DNA from: Actinomycetes bacterium
GTDB taxonomy: Bacteria > Actinomycetota > Actinomycetes > Actinomycetales > Cellulomonadaceae
Length of the DNA stretch: 6,498 bases
NCBI GenBank assembly: GCA_023401045.1
Contig: JAEXEM010000392.1
Location: 1-6,498 of the forward strand
Direction of reading: 5' to 3'
Made by a program: the position numbers and the translations under genes. This document shows positions 5,394 through 6,498 of this stretch, one piece after another (position 1 is the first letter of the stretch; every line of letters starts with the position of its first letter). The notes under the pieces are model-generated. The model was not told where the DNA came from and made no database searches. It saw nothing but the letters and a program-made list of their open reading frames with translations.

Positions 5394-6498
5394 ATGAACG
5401 ACGGGCTCGCCCCCGGACAGGTCGCCCTCATCGTCGTCCTCGTCCTCGTCCTCATCTTCGTCGTCGTGGCGCTCGCGCGTGCCGTGCGGATCGTGCCGCA
5501 GGCCGTGGCGATGATCGTCGAGCGGCTCGGGCGCTACAGCAGGACGATGGACGCCGGCCTGCACCTGCTCATCCCGTTCGTCGACCGGGTGCGTGCCCGC
5601 GTGGACCTGCGCGAGCAGGTCGTCTCCTTCCCGCCGCAGCCGGTCATCACCTCGGACAACCTCGTCGTCAGCATCGACACCGTCATCTACTTCCAGGTGA
5701 CGAGCCCGAAGGACGCGGTCTACGAGATCGCCAACTACATCACCGGCATCGAGCAGCTCACGGTGACGACGCTGCGCAACGTCATCGGCTCGATGGACCT
5801 CGAGCAGACCCTGACGAGCCGCGACCAGATCAACGGTCAGCTCCGCGGCGTCCTCGACGAGGCCACCGGCCGGTGGGGCATCCGCGTCAACCGCGTCGAG
5901 CTCAAGGCGATCGACCCGCCGGCGTCCGTGCAGGGCTCGATGGAGCAGCAGATGCGTGCCGAGCGTGACCGCCGTGCCGCGATCCTCACGGCCGAGGGCG
6001 TCAAGCAGTCGCAGATCCTCACCGCCGAGGGTGAGAAGCAGGCGGCGATCCTCCGGGCCGAGGGTGAGGCGCAGTCCGCGATCCTCCGGGCCGAGGGTGA
6101 GGCGCGCGCGATCCTCCAGGTCTTCGACGCCGTGCACCGCGGCGACGCCGACCCCAAGCTGCTCGCGTACCAGTACCTGCAGACGCTGCCGAAGATCGCG
6201 TCGAGCCCGTCGAACAAGATGTGGTTCCTGCCCGCGGAGCTCTCGGGCGCGCTCGGGTGGCTGTCGAAGGGCTTCCAGGGCGGTGGACCCGAGCCGGAGT
6301 TCTCGAGCCGGCCCGCGGGCAGCTCGCCGCTGGGGGAGGAGGACCTGCCCCCGGTGTCGCTCACGGACCCGGGTGAGGCGCTCGCCGAGGCCAGGCGCGA
6401 GTCGGCGGCCGCGACGGCCGACGCGACGAGCGCGGGCACCCTCTCGGGCCTGCCGTTCGACCCCGCCGCCGAGCGCGGTCAGCGCCCGGGTGTCGGGC
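5394..6498 (+). CDS. SPFH/band-7 membrane protein, QmcA/paraslipin type (partial, C-terminus beyond window)
   Basis: At least 368 residues, open to the right edge with no stop codon. A hydrophobic segment at about 9-28 (QVALIVVLVLVLIFVVVALA) anchors it, with most of the protein probably on one side of the membrane. The SPFH domain covers about 30-190 and contains ERLGRYSRTMDAGLHLLIPF (43-62), VDLREQVVSFPPQPVITSDN (70-89), LRNVIGSMDLEQTL (127-140) and WGIRVNRVELKAIDPP (161-176). These match QmcA/paraslipin proteins as I recall them. A coiled-coil-like region follows with four 11-residue repeats (195-238), then YLQTLPKIASSPSNKMWFLP (261-280), also typical of the family. After about 295 the sequence is an Ala/Pro/Glu-rich tail without a recognised domain, longer than usual. 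SPFH proteins form membrane-bound ring or cage oligomers linked to membrane domains and protein quality control. The upstream NfeD gene is the expected partner. Confidence 0.92.
   Translation, partial: MNDGLAPGQVALIVVLVLVLIFVVVALARAVRIVPQAVAMIVERLGRYSRTMDAGLHLLIPFVDRVRARVDLREQVVSFPPQPVITSDNLVVSIDTVIYFQVTSPKDAVYEIANYITGIEQLTVTTLRNVIGSMDLEQTLTSRDQINGQLRGVLDEATGRWGIRVNRVELKAIDPPASVQGSMEQQMRAERDRRAAILTAEGVKQSQILTAEGEKQAAILRAEGEAQSAILRAEGEARAILQVFDAVHRGDADPKLLAYQYLQTLPKIASSPSNKMWFLPAELSGALGWLSKGFQGGGPEPEFSSRPAGSSPLGEEDLPPVSLTDPGEALAEARRESAAATADATSAGTLSGLPFDPAAERGQRPGVG
5976..6107 (+). repeat. Four tandem 33-bp units coding for 11-residue repeats
   Basis: Within the SPFH gene four 33-bp units encode AAILTAEGVKQ, SQILTAEGEKQ, AAILRAEGEAQ and SAILRAEGEAR. 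Units three and four share 27 identical bases (6045-6071 and 6078-6104), so they look like a recent duplication or gene-conversion event. Such A/E/K-rich 11-residue repeats form the coiled-coil arm in this family, so the copy number may set arm length. Confidence 0.85.

Noticed and set aside
5427..5470. GTC/CTC-rich low-complexity stretch as a microsatellite
   Set aside because: It is the valine/leucine coding sequence of the SPFH membrane segment and is explained by the protein.
5976..6107. Repeated units read as a possible CRISPR or minisatellite array
   Set aside because: The units are contiguous, in frame and encode the expected coiled-coil repeats of an SPFH protein; there are no spacers.
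4953..6137. Long minus-strand open frame with repeated LTLGPEDR-like units
   Set aside because: It is the antisense shadow of the nfeD and SPFH genes. Its repeats mirror the 33-bp units of the SPFH coding sequence, and its acidic run mirrors the valine/leucine membrane segment.

Overview
The window is very GC-rich, with codons that mostly end in G or C. Several genes have a TANNNT hexamer a few bases before the start codon and no Shine-Dalgarno sequence, which is common in Actinobacteria. The proteins look like those of Micrococcales, perhaps Cellulomonas or a relative; the genus is an impression from memory, not a search result.

Layout from left to right. A small zinc-ribbon-like protein of the DUF7455 type is on the minus strand (53-283). 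It faces away from parE, which encodes topoisomerase IV subunit B (475-2616), across a 191-bp divergent spacer that holds phased GTGAC/GTCAC elements and the parE -10 box. Downstream on the plus strand are a tandem-domain GNAT acetyltransferase (2759-3796), a stand-alone YlmA-like ABC ATPase (3871-4671), a short membrane NfeD-family protein (4840-5313) and an SPFH/band-7 membrane protein of the QmcA/paraslipin type (5394 to beyond the right edge).

How they work together. NfeD and the SPFH protein form a well-known pair, thought to assemble in the cytoplasmic membrane, and are very likely one operon. ParE needs a ParC partner that is not in this window. The GNAT and ABC genes have their own start signals and show no clear functional link to their neighbours.

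This is mostly an ordinary conserved chromosomal region. I saw no tRNA, rRNA, CRISPR array, insertion sequence or prophage gene, and no previously undescribed system. The items most worth a second look are non-coding: a dyad over the predicted nfeD promoter, 21-bp phased motifs in the divergent spacer, and an 11-bp tandem repeat before the GNAT gene. Within coding sequence, the SPFH gene carries a four-copy 33-bp repeat.
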